From Marinospirillum insulare DSM 21763 (lineage in GTDB: Bacteria > Pseudomonadota > Gammaproteobacteria > Pseudomonadales > Halomonadaceae), in contig NZ_JMLW01000020.1 of assembly GCF_000686905.1 (NCBI RefSeq), forward strand, positions 1 to 59,002: a stretch of DNA of 59,002 nt. Direction: 5' to 3'. Within the stretch, counting starts at the first letter, position 1. Each line of letters opens with the position of its first letter. Made by a program: the position numbers and the translations under genes. Shown here in pieces: positions 7,565 to 16,713 of the stretch. Below the pieces are notes generated by a model. The model saw only the letters and a list, made by a program, of their open reading frames with translations, searched no databases and had not been told where the DNA came from.

Positions 7565-9245
7565 GGGTTGCTCCTGAGGCCAGTTGTATCTGTTGATCGG
7601 CTAGTGCGATTAGTTCAGGTTCATGGCTGGCAATAATTAACGTACAGCCTTGTTCTTTTAACTGCTTAAGTGTGGCGTAAATTTGTTGCCGACTAATGGC
7701 ATCTAAGCTGGCTGTAGGTTCATCTAATAACACTAGCTTTGAAGGTGTTAGTAGTGCCCTTGCTAAGGCTAAACGCTGGGCTTGCCCACCCGAAAGACTT
7801 TTGCCCCTTTCTAGTAATAGGGTGTTTAAACCGTCTTTTTGTTGGGCTAATAAAGGCGTTAAGCCAACAGCATCTATTGCCCTTAACATGGCTGCTTCAC
7901 TTGCATTAGGCGCGGCTAAGCGTAAGTTTTCTGCCCAGCTAGCGTTAATAATAAAGGCTTGCTGGTGCATCCAAATTAAGGGTTCGCTACCCGGGTTTTT
8001 CCCCTTAACTAATAGCTGGCCACTGGTCGGTTGCATAAACCCTGCAATTAAATGCAGCAAGGAGGATTTTCCGCTGCCAGTACGTCCAGTCAATAAAAGC
8101 AACTCGCCTTGATTCAGTGTAAAACTAAGGGGTGCTAATACCTGACCACGGCCTGGGTAGCTAAGGGTTAAGTCTTTGGCTTGTATAGCTAGCGGGTGAG
8201 TGGGCTGAGGGTTATTGTCTAAAGGTAGGCTATTTGTTTGGGCGGGTGTTTCTAATAAATCCACCAAGCTATCTGCGGCACCTAAAGCTGAGGCTCTATC
8301 GTGATAAAACTGGGCTAAAACTCTCAAGGGTTGGAAGTATTCTGGTGCCATTAATAAAATTAACAAACCGCTGAATAGGGTTAGTTGAGCTGTTGGCCCC
8401 CAGGTTAGATAACCCAATAAACCAAAGCCTATGTACATGGCTACAGCAGCAATGGCTACTGAAGAAAAAAACTCTAAAACAGCAGAAGATAAAAATGCCA
8501 GCTTTAAAGTACGCATATTAATGCGGCGGTATTCGTCGGCTGCATAGGCAACATCTTGGGTTGCTTGTTGGCTTAAACCAAAAAGCTGTAGGCTGGTTAG
8601 GCCACGCACTCTATCTAAAAACTGGCCAGAAACACGCTTTAAAAGTACAAAGTGTTGTTGGTTAAGGCGCTCTGCACCCATGCCTACTAAGGCCATAAAT
8701 ACAGGAATAAGTGGTGCAGAGATTAATAAAAACATACCAGCTACCCAATCAAGGTAGAAGGTGAGGATTAGAATAAATAAGGGTGAGACCACTGACAGGG
8801 TCATTTGTGGTAAATAGCGGGCAAAATAGTTTTGTAGTGCATCCACTTGTTCTAACCACTGGCTGGAAATACCCGCAGCAGATTCATTGGTTAAATGCAC
8901 TGGGCCTAATAAGGCGAGTTGTTCTAGTAGTTGCTGACGTACTTTTAAACGAATACGGTTAGCGGCTGCTTGTCCGGTTAAATCTTGAACAACCTGCAAA
9001 CCTGATCTAATCACTAACAAAAGAAGTAAACAAAAAAAGCCTGTCACCAGTTGGGTTAAAGGCTGTTGGTTAACAATCACTTCATTAATCAGCCAAGCCA
9101 TTAAGGCCAGTTGCGCCATAAGGGTTAAGGTTAGCGTTAAACCAACCAGGCGGGTCGCTAATAAAGCTTTACTTTCTGTTGCAGCAAGTTGGCGCAACCA
9201 GTCGCGGTTGCGCCTTGCATTTTGTGGCTTAGTGATAGCCTTCAC
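7551..9245 (-). CDS. cydD: Heterodimeric ABC exporter subunit CydD (cytochrome bd assembly)
   Basis: Partner of CydC in the thiol-exporting ABC transporter that matures bd oxidase. There is an N-terminal membrane domain with six helices (about 30-310), then an ATPase domain with Walker A GRTGSGKSS, signature LSGGQAQR and Walker B LVLLDEPTASLD. The start codon is GTG at 9245. The gene overlaps the cydB end by 17 bp and cydC by 14 bp. Having cydDC in the same operon as the oxidase fits its assembly role. Confidence 0.93.
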   Translation of the reverse strand: MKAITKPQNARRNRDWLRQLAATESKALLATRLVGLTLTLTLMAQLALMAWLINEVIVNQQPLTQLVTGFFCLLLLLVIRSGLQVVQDLTGQAAANRIRLKVRQQLLEQLALLGPVHLTNESAAGISSQWLEQVDALQNYFARYLPQMTLSVVSPLFILILTFYLDWVAGMFLLISAPLIPVFMALVGMGAERLNQQHFVLLKRVSGQFLDRVRGLTSLQLFGLSQQATQDVAYAADEYRRINMRTLKLAFLSSAVLEFFSSVAIAAVAMYIGFGLLGYLTWGPTAQLTLFSGLLILLMAPEYFQPLRVLAQFYHDRASALGAADSLVDLLETPAQTNSLPLDNNPQPTHPLAIQAKDLTLSYPGRGQVLAPLSFTLNQGELLLLTGRTGSGKSSLLHLIAGFMQPTSGQLLVKGKNPGSEPLIWMHQQAFIINASWAENLRLAAPNASEAAMLRAIDAVGLTPLLAQQKDGLNTLLLERGKSLSGGQAQRLALARALLTPSKLVLLDEPTASLDAISRQQIYATLKQLKEQGCTLIIASHEPELIALADQQIQLASGATHAST

Positions 9246-10236
9246 CTGCTTTCACTTTGCCTCGGAATACCCAGTAACTCCATGCGCTATACATCAACAC
9301 AAAAGGAATTACAAAAAGCAAACCTAGCAATAAGAAGAGCTGTGATTCATGGGCAGAGGCCGCATCCCAGAAGGTGTAGTTAGGCGGTACAACATAAGGC
9401 CATTTGCTAAACACTAAAGCAACAAAGGTTGAGACAAATAAACCTAGGGTTGCTACAAATGGATAGCCTTCTTGGCGCTTTTTAACTGCACGGTAAATCC
9501 ACCCAGCAAAGAATAAGGTGATCAGTGGCAATACCCAAAGCAGGGTAACTCCTGAGAACCAACGATCTTTAAGGAAGTCGTCAATCATTGGTGACCAGAT
9601 ACCGACAATGCCAAAGATAACCAAAACAGCCACTAATAAGCGTGGAGTAATTTTATAAGCCCAGTCTTGAATATAACCTTCAGACTTAAGAATTAACCAA
9701 GTGCTACCTAAGAGCGCATAGCCTACTACTAAGCCAATACCTGTGAATACGGTGAAAGGTGTTAACCAGTCTAATGCGCCGCCTACATAGCGAAAGTTTT
9801 CAGTTTCGAAACCCTGAATATAAGTACCGACTACCGCACCTTGAGCAAAAGTAGCGATAAACGAACCACCAGCAAAAGCCCAGTTCCATAAGTAGCGTGA
9901 TTTATTGGCTTTAAAACGAAACTCAAAAGCTACGCCACGGAAAATAAGTGCCGCCAGCATTAGGAACACACCTATGTATAAAGCAGGCAAAAAGACCGTG
10001 TAAACCAGTGGAAAGGCTGCTAACAGGCCAGCACCGCCTAAAACCAACCAGGTTTCGTTAGCATCCCAAACAGGCGCGACTGAGTTCATCATTACATCAC
10101 GAGCTTGTTCATCAGGTGCAAAGGGGTAAAGAATACCTTGGCCTAGGTCGAAGCCGTCCAAAATAACGTACATAACTAAGCCAAAACCAATTATGCCAAC
10201 CCAAATAAGGGTTAGGTCAAAGACTGGAGCATTCAT
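9229..10236 (-). CDS. cydB: Cytochrome bd quinol oxidase subunit II (CioB type)
   Basis: Inner-membrane subunit of the bd quinol oxidase, which partners CydA in reducing oxygen to water with electrons from quinol. The protein is strongly hydrophobic with about eight or nine membrane helices. The GFDLGQGILYPF and WDANETWLVLGG stretches are typical of subunit II. At 335 residues it is the short form found with cyanide-insensitive oxidases rather than the 379-residue E. coli form. Its ATG overlaps the cydA stop by 4 bp. No cydX-like small subunit gene fits between it and cydD. Confidence 0.95.
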   Translation of the reverse strand: MNAPVFDLTLIWVGIIGFGLVMYVILDGFDLGQGILYPFAPDEQARDVMMNSVAPVWDANETWLVLGGAGLLAAFPLVYTVFLPALYIGVFLMLAALIFRGVAFEFRFKANKSRYLWNWAFAGGSFIATFAQGAVVGTYIQGFETENFRYVGGALDWLTPFTVFTGIGLVVGYALLGSTWLILKSEGYIQDWAYKITPRLLVAVLVIFGIVGIWSPMIDDFLKDRWFSGVTLLWVLPLITLFFAGWIYRAVKKRQEGYPFVATLGLFVSTFVALVFSKWPYVVPPNYTFWDAASAHESQLFLLLGLLFVIPFVLMYSAWSYWVFRGKVKAGEGYH

Positions 10237-11633
10237 GCTTTATCTCCTTGCTCTAAAGGTACATGCGCTGCAGAAAGTGGACGTTTAGCATGGTCAGACT
10301 CTACTTCTTTGTCGTCATCCGTTGCTTCTATTCCTGCTTGGAAAACACGCATTAGGTAGTAAACACCTGCACTGAAAATAACCGCATAAACCAGGATGTA
10401 ACCAATTAGTGTAAAAAGTGCCATTCCACCGGTTAAAGAGGGTGTTAAGCCTTCAGCATGGGTCATTAGCCCATAAACCAACCAGGGGGCACGCCCAACT
10501 TCTGTAACAAACCAGCCTGCAACCACTGCAATAAAAGGCGATACGCTCATGGCCACTAAGCCTTTTAAAAACCAAGGTGAACTAGCAAAACGGCCACCAG
10601 CTCTAAGGAATAAACCTGCAAAGGCAAAACCTATCATAAGCACACCCAAGCCAACCATAATGCGGAAAGCCCAGAATACGATAAATACTGGGGGGCGCTC
10701 TTCTGCAGGAACGTCGAGTAAGCCTGGTAGTTCACCATCAAAATCGTGAGTTAGAATTAAACTCGCTAACTTAGGGATTTTAATTTCAAAGTGGTTCTTC
10801 TCATTTTCTTGGTCAGGAATAGCAAACAAGATTAAGGGTACACCCGTGCCACGCTCCCAGTTACCTTCCATAGCTGCAACCTTGGTTGGCTGATGCTCTA
10901 AAGTAGATAGGCCGTGGTAGTCACCAATAAGTAACTGAGAAGGGGCAATAATCAGTAGTAACCACAGGGTCATAGAAAGGGCTTTTTTATTGGCTTCAAC
11001 TTCACGGCCTTTTAATAGGAACCAAGCACTCACGCCTGCTACTACAAAACCACCTGTTAAGAAAGAAGCAATGACCATGTGCCAAAAACGATAGAAGAAA
11101 GAGGCTGTAAATAAAGCTTCAGCCCAGCTTGCAACGTGGTAAAGCTCGCCACGCAGCTCTAAACCAGCGGGAGTTTGCATTAAGCTGTTGGCAGAAAGTA
11201 TCCAGAAGGCAGAAATAAACGTACCTAAGGCAACCATACAAGCAGCAAATAAATGCAATCCTTTAGGGACTTTATTACGACCAAACAGCATAACCCCGAG
11301 GAAGCCTGCTTCTAAAAAGAAAGCCGTAATAACCTCGTAGCTAAGCACAGGGCCTAAGAAGTTTGCCGTAGCGTAAGAGAAGTTACTCCAGTTAGTACCA
11401 AACTGGAAAGACATCACAATACCCGACACTACACCCATACCAAAAACCACCGCAAACACTTGTGTCCAGAACTTGGCTAGACGTTCCCAAGCGGGGTTGT
11501 TGGTTTTAAAGAATAAGCCTTCAAGTAAGGCTATATAGGATGCTAAACCGATGGTGAACACCGGAAAAATAGCATGAAAAGACACTACAAAAGCGAATTG
11601 AATGCGCGACAGTAAAAGGGGGTCGAGCTCCAT
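10233..11633 (-). CDS. cydA: Cytochrome bd quinol oxidase subunit I, cyanide-insensitive type
   Basis: Carries the hemes and the quinol site of the bd oxidase. His20 in the first helix is the conserved heme ligand. The quinol-binding loop (HQPTKVAAMEGNWE onwards) is short, with no long Q-loop insertion. The stretch GWFVTEVGRAPW is the form seen in CioA proteins such as that of Pseudomonas. Length, 466 residues, is shorter than E. coli CydA. It is the first gene of cydABDC. The operon would provide high-affinity or cyanide- and sulfide-tolerant respiration, which is of interest given the thiosulfate cytochromes nearby. Confidence 0.95.
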   Translation of the reverse strand: MELDPLLLSRIQFAFVVSFHAIFPVFTIGLASYIALLEGLFFKTNNPAWERLAKFWTQVFAVVFGMGVVSGIVMSFQFGTNWSNFSYATANFLGPVLSYEVITAFFLEAGFLGVMLFGRNKVPKGLHLFAACMVALGTFISAFWILSANSLMQTPAGLELRGELYHVASWAEALFTASFFYRFWHMVIASFLTGGFVVAGVSAWFLLKGREVEANKKALSMTLWLLLIIAPSQLLIGDYHGLSTLEHQPTKVAAMEGNWERGTGVPLILFAIPDQENEKNHFEIKIPKLASLILTHDFDGELPGLLDVPAEERPPVFIVFWAFRIMVGLGVLMIGFAFAGLFLRAGGRFASSPWFLKGLVAMSVSPFIAVVAGWFVTEVGRAPWLVYGLMTHAEGLTPSLTGGMALFTLIGYILVYAVIFSAGVYYLMRVFQAGIEATDDDKEVESDHAKRPLSAAHVPLEQGDKA

Positions 11634-11670
11634 AGCCTGCTCCTAATCAATGAAGGAATTTGTAAATATA

Positions 11671-11684
11671 TTGGCTTACATCAA
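11671..11684 (-). promoter_or_regulatory. Candidate FNR/ANR-like site before cydA
   Basis: On the minus strand the sequence TTGATGTAAGCCAA has one perfect half of the FNR consensus (TTGAT-N4-ATCAA) and a weak second half. It lies 38-51 bp upstream of the cydA start. A possible promoter, TTGTCT and TATGCT with a 16-bp spacer (about 11717-11690), would put the site near the transcription start, fitting repression. The match is imperfect. Confidence 0.3.
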
Positions 11685-11747
11685 TTAGCATAGTCTCATG
11701 TTATAAAAAGACAACCAAGTGGCAGGCTGTCGCATCTTGATATTTAT

Positions 11748-12479
11748 CTATTTCCAAACCTCTTTTAAAGGAGTGTCGGGTGAGTAGTGGTAGGCAATTT
11801 GAGCTTGAAAAAGCTCTGCGGTGGCTAGCGCATCGGTTAAAGCATCGTGGGGTTGGTAAGCAGGCAGGCCATAACGCTCACGGCAGGCGGCTAGTCGAAT
11901 GGATGGGGGTTTGCGGCCTAACAGTTTAGCTAGCCAGCTGACAGGTTTTTGGCGATGAATACGTGCCTCTAGTTCCATGGTGTCTACCACTGGAAATTCG
12001 AGACCTTCATTTAGACGCGTTCTAACTGCTGCATCTAAAAAGCCCCTTTCTATACTTCGACAATGAACCAGTAGTATTTTTCCTGAGAAAAGCTCGAGCA
12101 TTTCTGCCAGATGCACTTGTAAATCGGGGGCGGCGGCAATTTGTGAGTGGGTAATACCATGAATGACCATAGAAGCATCGCCGACTTGAGTGCGTGGATT
12201 AACAAACCAATGCTTGGCATCTTTGCAGCGAATACGCTCTAAGTTAAAGGGAAGTGCTCCAATACTTAAAATTCCGTTTTTTTTAGGGCAAAGACCAGTG
12301 GTTTCTATATCGACTGATAAAAAAGGTACTTGGCTTAAGGGTGTGTCTCCACTTATAACGCCAGCAGCATAGTAGTTTTTAAGCAGTGGGTTTTTAGCTT
12401 GTTTTTCTAGTCGAGCAAAAGTGAGTGGCCAGTCTTGTGTGGCTGTTTCACCCTGTTTGTTGGGGTCTAAATAAAACAT
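11748..12479 (-). CDS. DEDDh-family 3'-5' exonuclease (DnaQ/PolC epsilon-like)
   Basis: A stand-alone proofreading-type exonuclease fold. The ExoI motif is SVDIETTGL with Asp57 and Glu59. A central HCRSIERGFLD segment fits ExoII, and HDALTDALAT carries the His and Asp of ExoIII. At 243 residues it is smaller than a polymerase III epsilon fusion, so it is not the main proofreading subunit. It lies 30 bp after the cNMP/CBS/DUF294 gene. The same three-part neighbourhood (solute transporter, DUF294 protein, exonuclease) recurs in other gammaproteobacteria, usually with an acetate-type symporter. The substrate is unknown; cyclic or small nucleotides are possible. Confidence 0.85.
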   Translation of the reverse strand: MFYLDPNKQGETATQDWPLTFARLEKQAKNPLLKNYYAAGVISGDTPLSQVPFLSVDIETTGLCPKKNGILSIGALPFNLERIRCKDAKHWFVNPRTQVGDASMVIHGITHSQIAAAPDLQVHLAEMLELFSGKILLVHCRSIERGFLDAAVRTRLNEGLEFPVVDTMELEARIHRQKPVSWLAKLLGRKPPSIRLAACRERYGLPAYQPHDALTDALATAELFQAQIAYHYSPDTPLKEVWK

Positions 12480-12508
12480 CAGTTTACCCTTTAGGCTAAC
12501 TTTTTTGC

Positions 12509-14362
12509 TTAGTGCATGGGGTAGCGAAACCTTAAAAACTTTTGTGCATGGCTAAGAATTTGAAAAGCATCTTTAAGGTTTTTTCTTTCAAAATGCGATA
12601 AGTCGTCTGGAGCCACATTGTTGTCGGCTTCTTCACCTAGGTCTGCTGCTTTAGCCTGATGACGAATTCTTACAATCGAAATAAGTTCTAAAGCATCACG
12701 CAGGTCTTGCCCACGACCTTTAGGCAGAATGTTAGCGGCAATAATGTCTTCTAAACGTTCAAAAGTGTTGTGTGCTTTGGAGCCTATGGCTAGGGCGTGA
12801 ACGCGAATCAAGTCGGCAACAGGTGCAGTGCCACGGCGTTTCATATTAATGGAGTTATTGTGTTTGCCGTCGGTTTCCATCACAAAGCCTTTAAAAAAAC
12901 CTAAAGGCGGTGTGCGGTTTAAAGCATTACGTGCCATGCAAGCTAAAAACCTGGGACTGCGCTTTGCTTGTCTTAAAATACGGTCGTTAAGTTGGTCTGC
13001 CCACTCTACCTTGCCCCAAACACCGTCTAGGTCAAAAAAAATAGAACTGTGCAGTAAAGATTCAGGTGTAGGTTTTTCTATCCAATCGGTAAAGTATTCT
13101 TGCCACACTTTATAAGGCTGCCGCCAACGTGGGTTGGTTGCCATAATATCGCCGGTACAGTAGGTGTAACCACAAGCAGCTAGCCCATCACTCACAAAAG
13201 TGGCTAGCTTTTTAAAGTATTCATCATGCAGCTCTGGATCAAAACTGTCATGTAAAATAAGCGCGTTGTCTTGGTCGGTGACTAAGGACTGTTCGTCTCT
13301 GGCCATAGAACCTAAGGCTAAAAAACAATAGGGGATGGGTGCTGGCCCTAATTCTATTTCTGCTAGCTCAAGCAACCGCTGTTTAAAACTACGGCCTATT
13401 ACCGCCATGGCGCTGCCAATCATGTGGGAGTTAGCATCTTCATTGACCATACGAATAAAGCTGGCGCGCACATCGGGTGCTAAAGCAGCTAGGTCTTCTG
13501 GGGTAGTTTGTCGAAAAATACTACCCACTACAAACAAGCTGTTTTGTGATTCATAACGCATCACATCAGACACTGCTATTACACCAAATGGCTTGCCTTG
13601 TTTTATAACGGGTAGGTGGTGCACATTAAAGCGCAGCATTAGCAGCATGGCTTCAAACACCATTTGGTTATGTTCAATGGTGAATAATTCGCTGGTCATA
13701 AACTCGCTAACGGGCTGAGTGACATCTGCACCAGTAGCGAGTACACGAATACGTAAATCTTTATCGGTTAGAATACCTGCCAATTTAAGTGTGTTTGGTT
13801 CAGTGATTAACAAGCTAGAAACCCTTTGTTCCGTCATGTGCCTAGCAGCATCTTGAATAGTGGCATTTTTATCTAGGGTGATTAGATCACGCTTAATTAA
13901 CCTACTAACACGTTCAGTCAGTAGTTCGTTAGCATCTTCGTGGCGGGATATGGCTTGGCGTAAACGGGTACGGTCTTCAATTTCGACTGCATCAGCAAAG
14001 GTTTCATTTTCTTCAAATAGCTGATTAAAAACCTCGGCTGGAATTAAGTAAACTAGGGTGTCTTCTAAGGCTTGGGCAGGGAAGCGAACTTTACCCTGGC
14101 GCAATAATCCAAATTGACCAAATAAGCCGCCTTCACTCAGGCGGTTATATAGGTCGCCATTACGACGAAACACTTCAACTGCACCGCTTCTTACTAGGTG
14201 AAGCGCATCAATTTCTTGTTCAAAAGCGAGTATTTGTGTACCTGCTTTGAAGTAGCTCACTTCAATTTGTGTCGCAACCCAACTCAGGGTTTCTTCTGGC
14301 AACTCATTAAAAGGTGGGTGCTGATTTAAAAAATTGAGAACTTCTATTTGTTCTATTTCCAT
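12509..14362 (-). CDS. cNMP-binding / twin CBS / DUF294 nucleotidyltransferase-like signalling protein
   Basis: A cytoplasmic sensor with several ligand domains. Residues about 15-130 form a cyclic-nucleotide-binding domain. A CBS pair covers about 155-275. The DUF294 nucleotidyltransferase domain follows, with LGSMARDEQSLVTDQDN carrying the GS and DxD-type residues, and then the DUF294 C-terminal helical domain. I prefer the ATG at 14362, which has AAGG at good spacing. An in-frame GTG at 14374 overlaps that ribosome site. It sits between a BCCT transporter and a DEDDh exonuclease, both on the same strand with gaps of about 25-35 bp, so a common operon is likely. It may control the transporter or make a nucleotide-modified product; this is inference. 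Confidence 0.85.
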   Translation of the reverse strand: MEIEQIEVLNFLNQHPPFNELPEETLSWVATQIEVSYFKAGTQILAFEQEIDALHLVRSGAVEVFRRNGDLYNRLSEGGLFGQFGLLRQGKVRFPAQALEDTLVYLIPAEVFNQLFEENETFADAVEIEDRTRLRQAISRHEDANELLTERVSRLIKRDLITLDKNATIQDAARHMTEQRVSSLLITEPNTLKLAGILTDKDLRIRVLATGADVTQPVSEFMTSELFTIEHNQMVFEAMLLMLRFNVHHLPVIKQGKPFGVIAVSDVMRYESQNSLFVVGSIFRQTTPEDLAALAPDVRASFIRMVNEDANSHMIGSAMAVIGRSFKQRLLELAEIELGPAPIPYCFLALGSMARDEQSLVTDQDNALILHDSFDPELHDEYFKKLATFVSDGLAACGYTYCTGDIMATNPRWRQPYKVWQEYFTDWIEKPTPESLLHSSIFFDLDGVWGKVEWADQLNDRILRQAKRSPRFLACMARNALNRTPPLGFFKGFVMETDGKHNNSINMKRRGTAPVADLIRVHALAIGSKAHNTFERLEDIIAANILPKGRGQDLRDALELISIVRIRHQAKAADLGEEADNNVAPDDLSHFERKNLKDAFQILSHAQKFLRFRYPMH

Positions 14363-14398
14363 AACCCACCCCACCTTTTAATTTGTAACTTAGGTTGC

Positions 14399-16027
14399 TT
14401 AAACTGCTTTAGGTTCGGTCATTAACCCTTTAACCAGTGCTACACAAGACATGAGTAATACTAGGGTAAAAGGAAAGCCTGCAGATACCGCCATGGCTTG
14501 TAAGGCGACTAAACCACCACCCAAAATAAGTGCAATGGCGATTAGCCCTTCAAAAGTACACCAGAAAACCCTTTGTGGTGTTGGTGCATTTACCTTGCCA
14601 CCTGCGGCGATCGTATCTACCACTAAAGAGCCAGAGTCTGACGAAGTGACAAAGAAAATAACCACTAGAATAATGGCAATAAAAGACGTAATTTGCGCTA
14701 GGGGCAAGCTATCTAGCATTCCAAACAGCTGCAGTGGCAAGTCTAAATTAGCTACATCAGTATAACCTGCAAGGTATTGGCTAATACCCGTGCCACCAAA
14801 AACACTCATCCATAAAATGCAGGCAGTAGAAGGTATGAGTAATACTGAGATTAAAAATTCACGAACTGTGCGCCCACGCGAAACACGTGCAATAAACATA
14901 CCCACAAAAGGTGACCAGGAAATCCACCAAGCCCAGTAGAAAGCTGTCCAGCCTTCTACAAAGTTTGAGTCTTCCCTACCTATAGGGTTAGCTAGCTGGG
15001 GTAGGTATTCTAGGTAGGCGACTAGATTAGAAAAGAAGCCGGTTATTAGTGCAAGGGTTGGCCCTACAAAAATCACAAAGAAGAGTAAAATAACGGCCAA
15101 GGTCATGTTTATTTCTGACAGACGTTTTACACCTGCTTCTAAACCAGCCATTACTGAGAAGAGGGCTATAGCTGTAATCCCCACAACTAATAAAATTTCA
15201 GTTGTAGTACCTTCAGGGATTCCAAATAAATAGTGTAAACCCGCTGCAGCTTGTGAAGCACCAAAACCTAGTGAAGTGGCTAGACCAAATAAAGTAGCTA
15301 AGACTGCAAGAATATCAATAAAATGCCCAGGCCAACCCCAAACGCGCTCACCTAATAATGGATAAAAAATAGAGCGGATGGTTAAAGGTAAGCCTTTATT
15401 AAAAGAAAATAGAGCCAAACCTAGGGCGAGTACTGCGTAAATTGCCCAAGGGTGAAGTCCCCAGTGAAAAATGGTTGAAGCCATGCCTAATCGCTGTGCT
15501 TCTACTTCATTGCCAACGGCACCTGCTAAGGGTGCCCAGTCGGTACGCACACCGTCTTCTATACTGGTTCCACCTAAGGCCGTGCTGAAGTGGGTTAAAG
15601 GTTCTGACACACCAAAGTACATAAGACCAATACCCATACCAGCAGCAAACAGCATGGAAAACCAACCTAGGTAACTAAAGTCTGGTGTTGCTTCTGTACC
15701 ACCTAAGCGTACTTTACCTAAAGGTGAGAAAATAAGAAAAATACACAGTAAAACAAAGATGTTGGCGGCGCTAATAAAGAACCAATCTAAGCTAGAAGTT
15801 AACCAGTTTTTTATGCCACTAAATACTGGTTCTACTTGGGTTTGAAACATCAGGGTTAGTAATACAAAGGCAATAATGGTTAAGCCTGAAATTAAGAACA
15901 CCCGGTTATGAATATCTAGTCCAAAAGGACCAATGTTCATTGCAATGTTGTCTTGACCAATTTGATAGTCGGTATCAATTGGATTTACTTCCCCATCCGG
16001 CTGCATGGGGTCTTTTTTATCAGTCAT
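14399..16027 (-). CDS. BCCT-family transporter (betaine/choline/carnitine)
   Basis: An inner-membrane sodium- or proton-coupled transporter for quaternary ammonium compounds such as glycine betaine, choline or DMSP. About twelve membrane helices are predicted over 542 residues. Two family hallmarks are clear: GMGIGLMYFGVSEP, and the Trp-rich stretch WAWWISWSPFVGMFIAR followed by SRGRTVREF. There is no long C-terminal extension as in the osmosensing BetP. It is the first gene of the cluster running to 11748. The substrate cannot be fixed from sequence alone. Confidence 0.92.
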   Translation of the reverse strand: MTDKKDPMQPDGEVNPIDTDYQIGQDNIAMNIGPFGLDIHNRVFLISGLTIIAFVLLTLMFQTQVEPVFSGIKNWLTSSLDWFFISAANIFVLLCIFLIFSPLGKVRLGGTEATPDFSYLGWFSMLFAAGMGIGLMYFGVSEPLTHFSTALGGTSIEDGVRTDWAPLAGAVGNEVEAQRLGMASTIFHWGLHPWAIYAVLALGLALFSFNKGLPLTIRSIFYPLLGERVWGWPGHFIDILAVLATLFGLATSLGFGASQAAAGLHYLFGIPEGTTTEILLVVGITAIALFSVMAGLEAGVKRLSEINMTLAVILLFFVIFVGPTLALITGFFSNLVAYLEYLPQLANPIGREDSNFVEGWTAFYWAWWISWSPFVGMFIARVSRGRTVREFLISVLLIPSTACILWMSVFGGTGISQYLAGYTDVANLDLPLQLFGMLDSLPLAQITSFIAIILVVIFFVTSSDSGSLVVDTIAAGGKVNAPTPQRVFWCTFEGLIAIALILGGGLVALQAMAVSAGFPFTLVLLMSCVALVKGLMTEPKAV

Positions 16028-16101
16028 GAGTCCTGCCTTTTTTTGTGTATCTTAAAATCAACTTTAATTATGAGTAACTAAACCCCAGCTAGCAAGTCGG
16101 G

Positions 16102-16713
16102 TTAAAGAGTAAGCACACGAATGACCAATAAAAATAGAATGGCAGCACTAATAAGGTTAATCCATTGAGTCTGCGTTTTTAGCCAAGGTAAAACCTTGGA
16201 GTGTGATAAACCCAAGGCAACCAGCAAGTACCAAAGGGTGTCTATTATCCAAGCTGTTGTAGCAAGTAAAAAACCTATCGCATAACTTTGCCCTGGCTGA
16301 ATAAATTGTGAAAAAAGTGCCGCCAACATAATAATGAGTTGTGGGTTAGTGAAAACAATTAAGAAACCATCACGACTAGCAACCTTAGCTGAAGGAATCA
16401 CTTGATTTTCATCATCGGTTTTATTGTTAGTGCTAGTGCGTAACATTTGTATAGCTAGCCAAGCTAGGTAGGCTGCACCTAGATAAGTCATTGCTTGATA
16501 GGCGCTTGGGTATTGAGCGATTAAATGCCCTAGTCCCATGGCGACTGCAAGTGCATAAATACCTACACCAGCACCATGAGCCACGGCTGCAGCCATGCCA
16601 TTGCGTCTTGAGCCTGACAGGGTATGACGCAGAATGACCGCTAAACTTGGACCAGGAGAAATAGCACCTAAAAAACAAAAAGCCGCTACGCTAAGCCAAT
16701 CATTAAAAGTCAT
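16102..16713 (-). CDS. LysE/RhtB-family amino-acid exporter
   Basis: A 203-residue inner-membrane translocator with about six helices. The N-terminal GAISPGPSLAVILRHTLSGSRRNG is the family signature. These proteins export amino acids such as homoserine, threonine or lysine, or related compounds. Its ATG shares one base with the trmJ stop (TAATG), so it is coupled to trmJ. The link is probably positional. The substrate is unknown. Confidence 0.9.
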   Translation of the reverse strand: MTFNDWLSVAAFCFLGAISPGPSLAVILRHTLSGSRRNGMAAAVAHGAGVGIYALAVAMGLGHLIAQYPSAYQAMTYLGAAYLAWLAIQMLRTSTNNKTDDENQVIPSAKVASRDGFLIVFTNPQLIIMLAALFSQFIQPGQSYAIGFLLATTAWIIDTLWYLLVALGLSHSKVLPWLKTQTQWINLISAAILFLLVIRVLTL

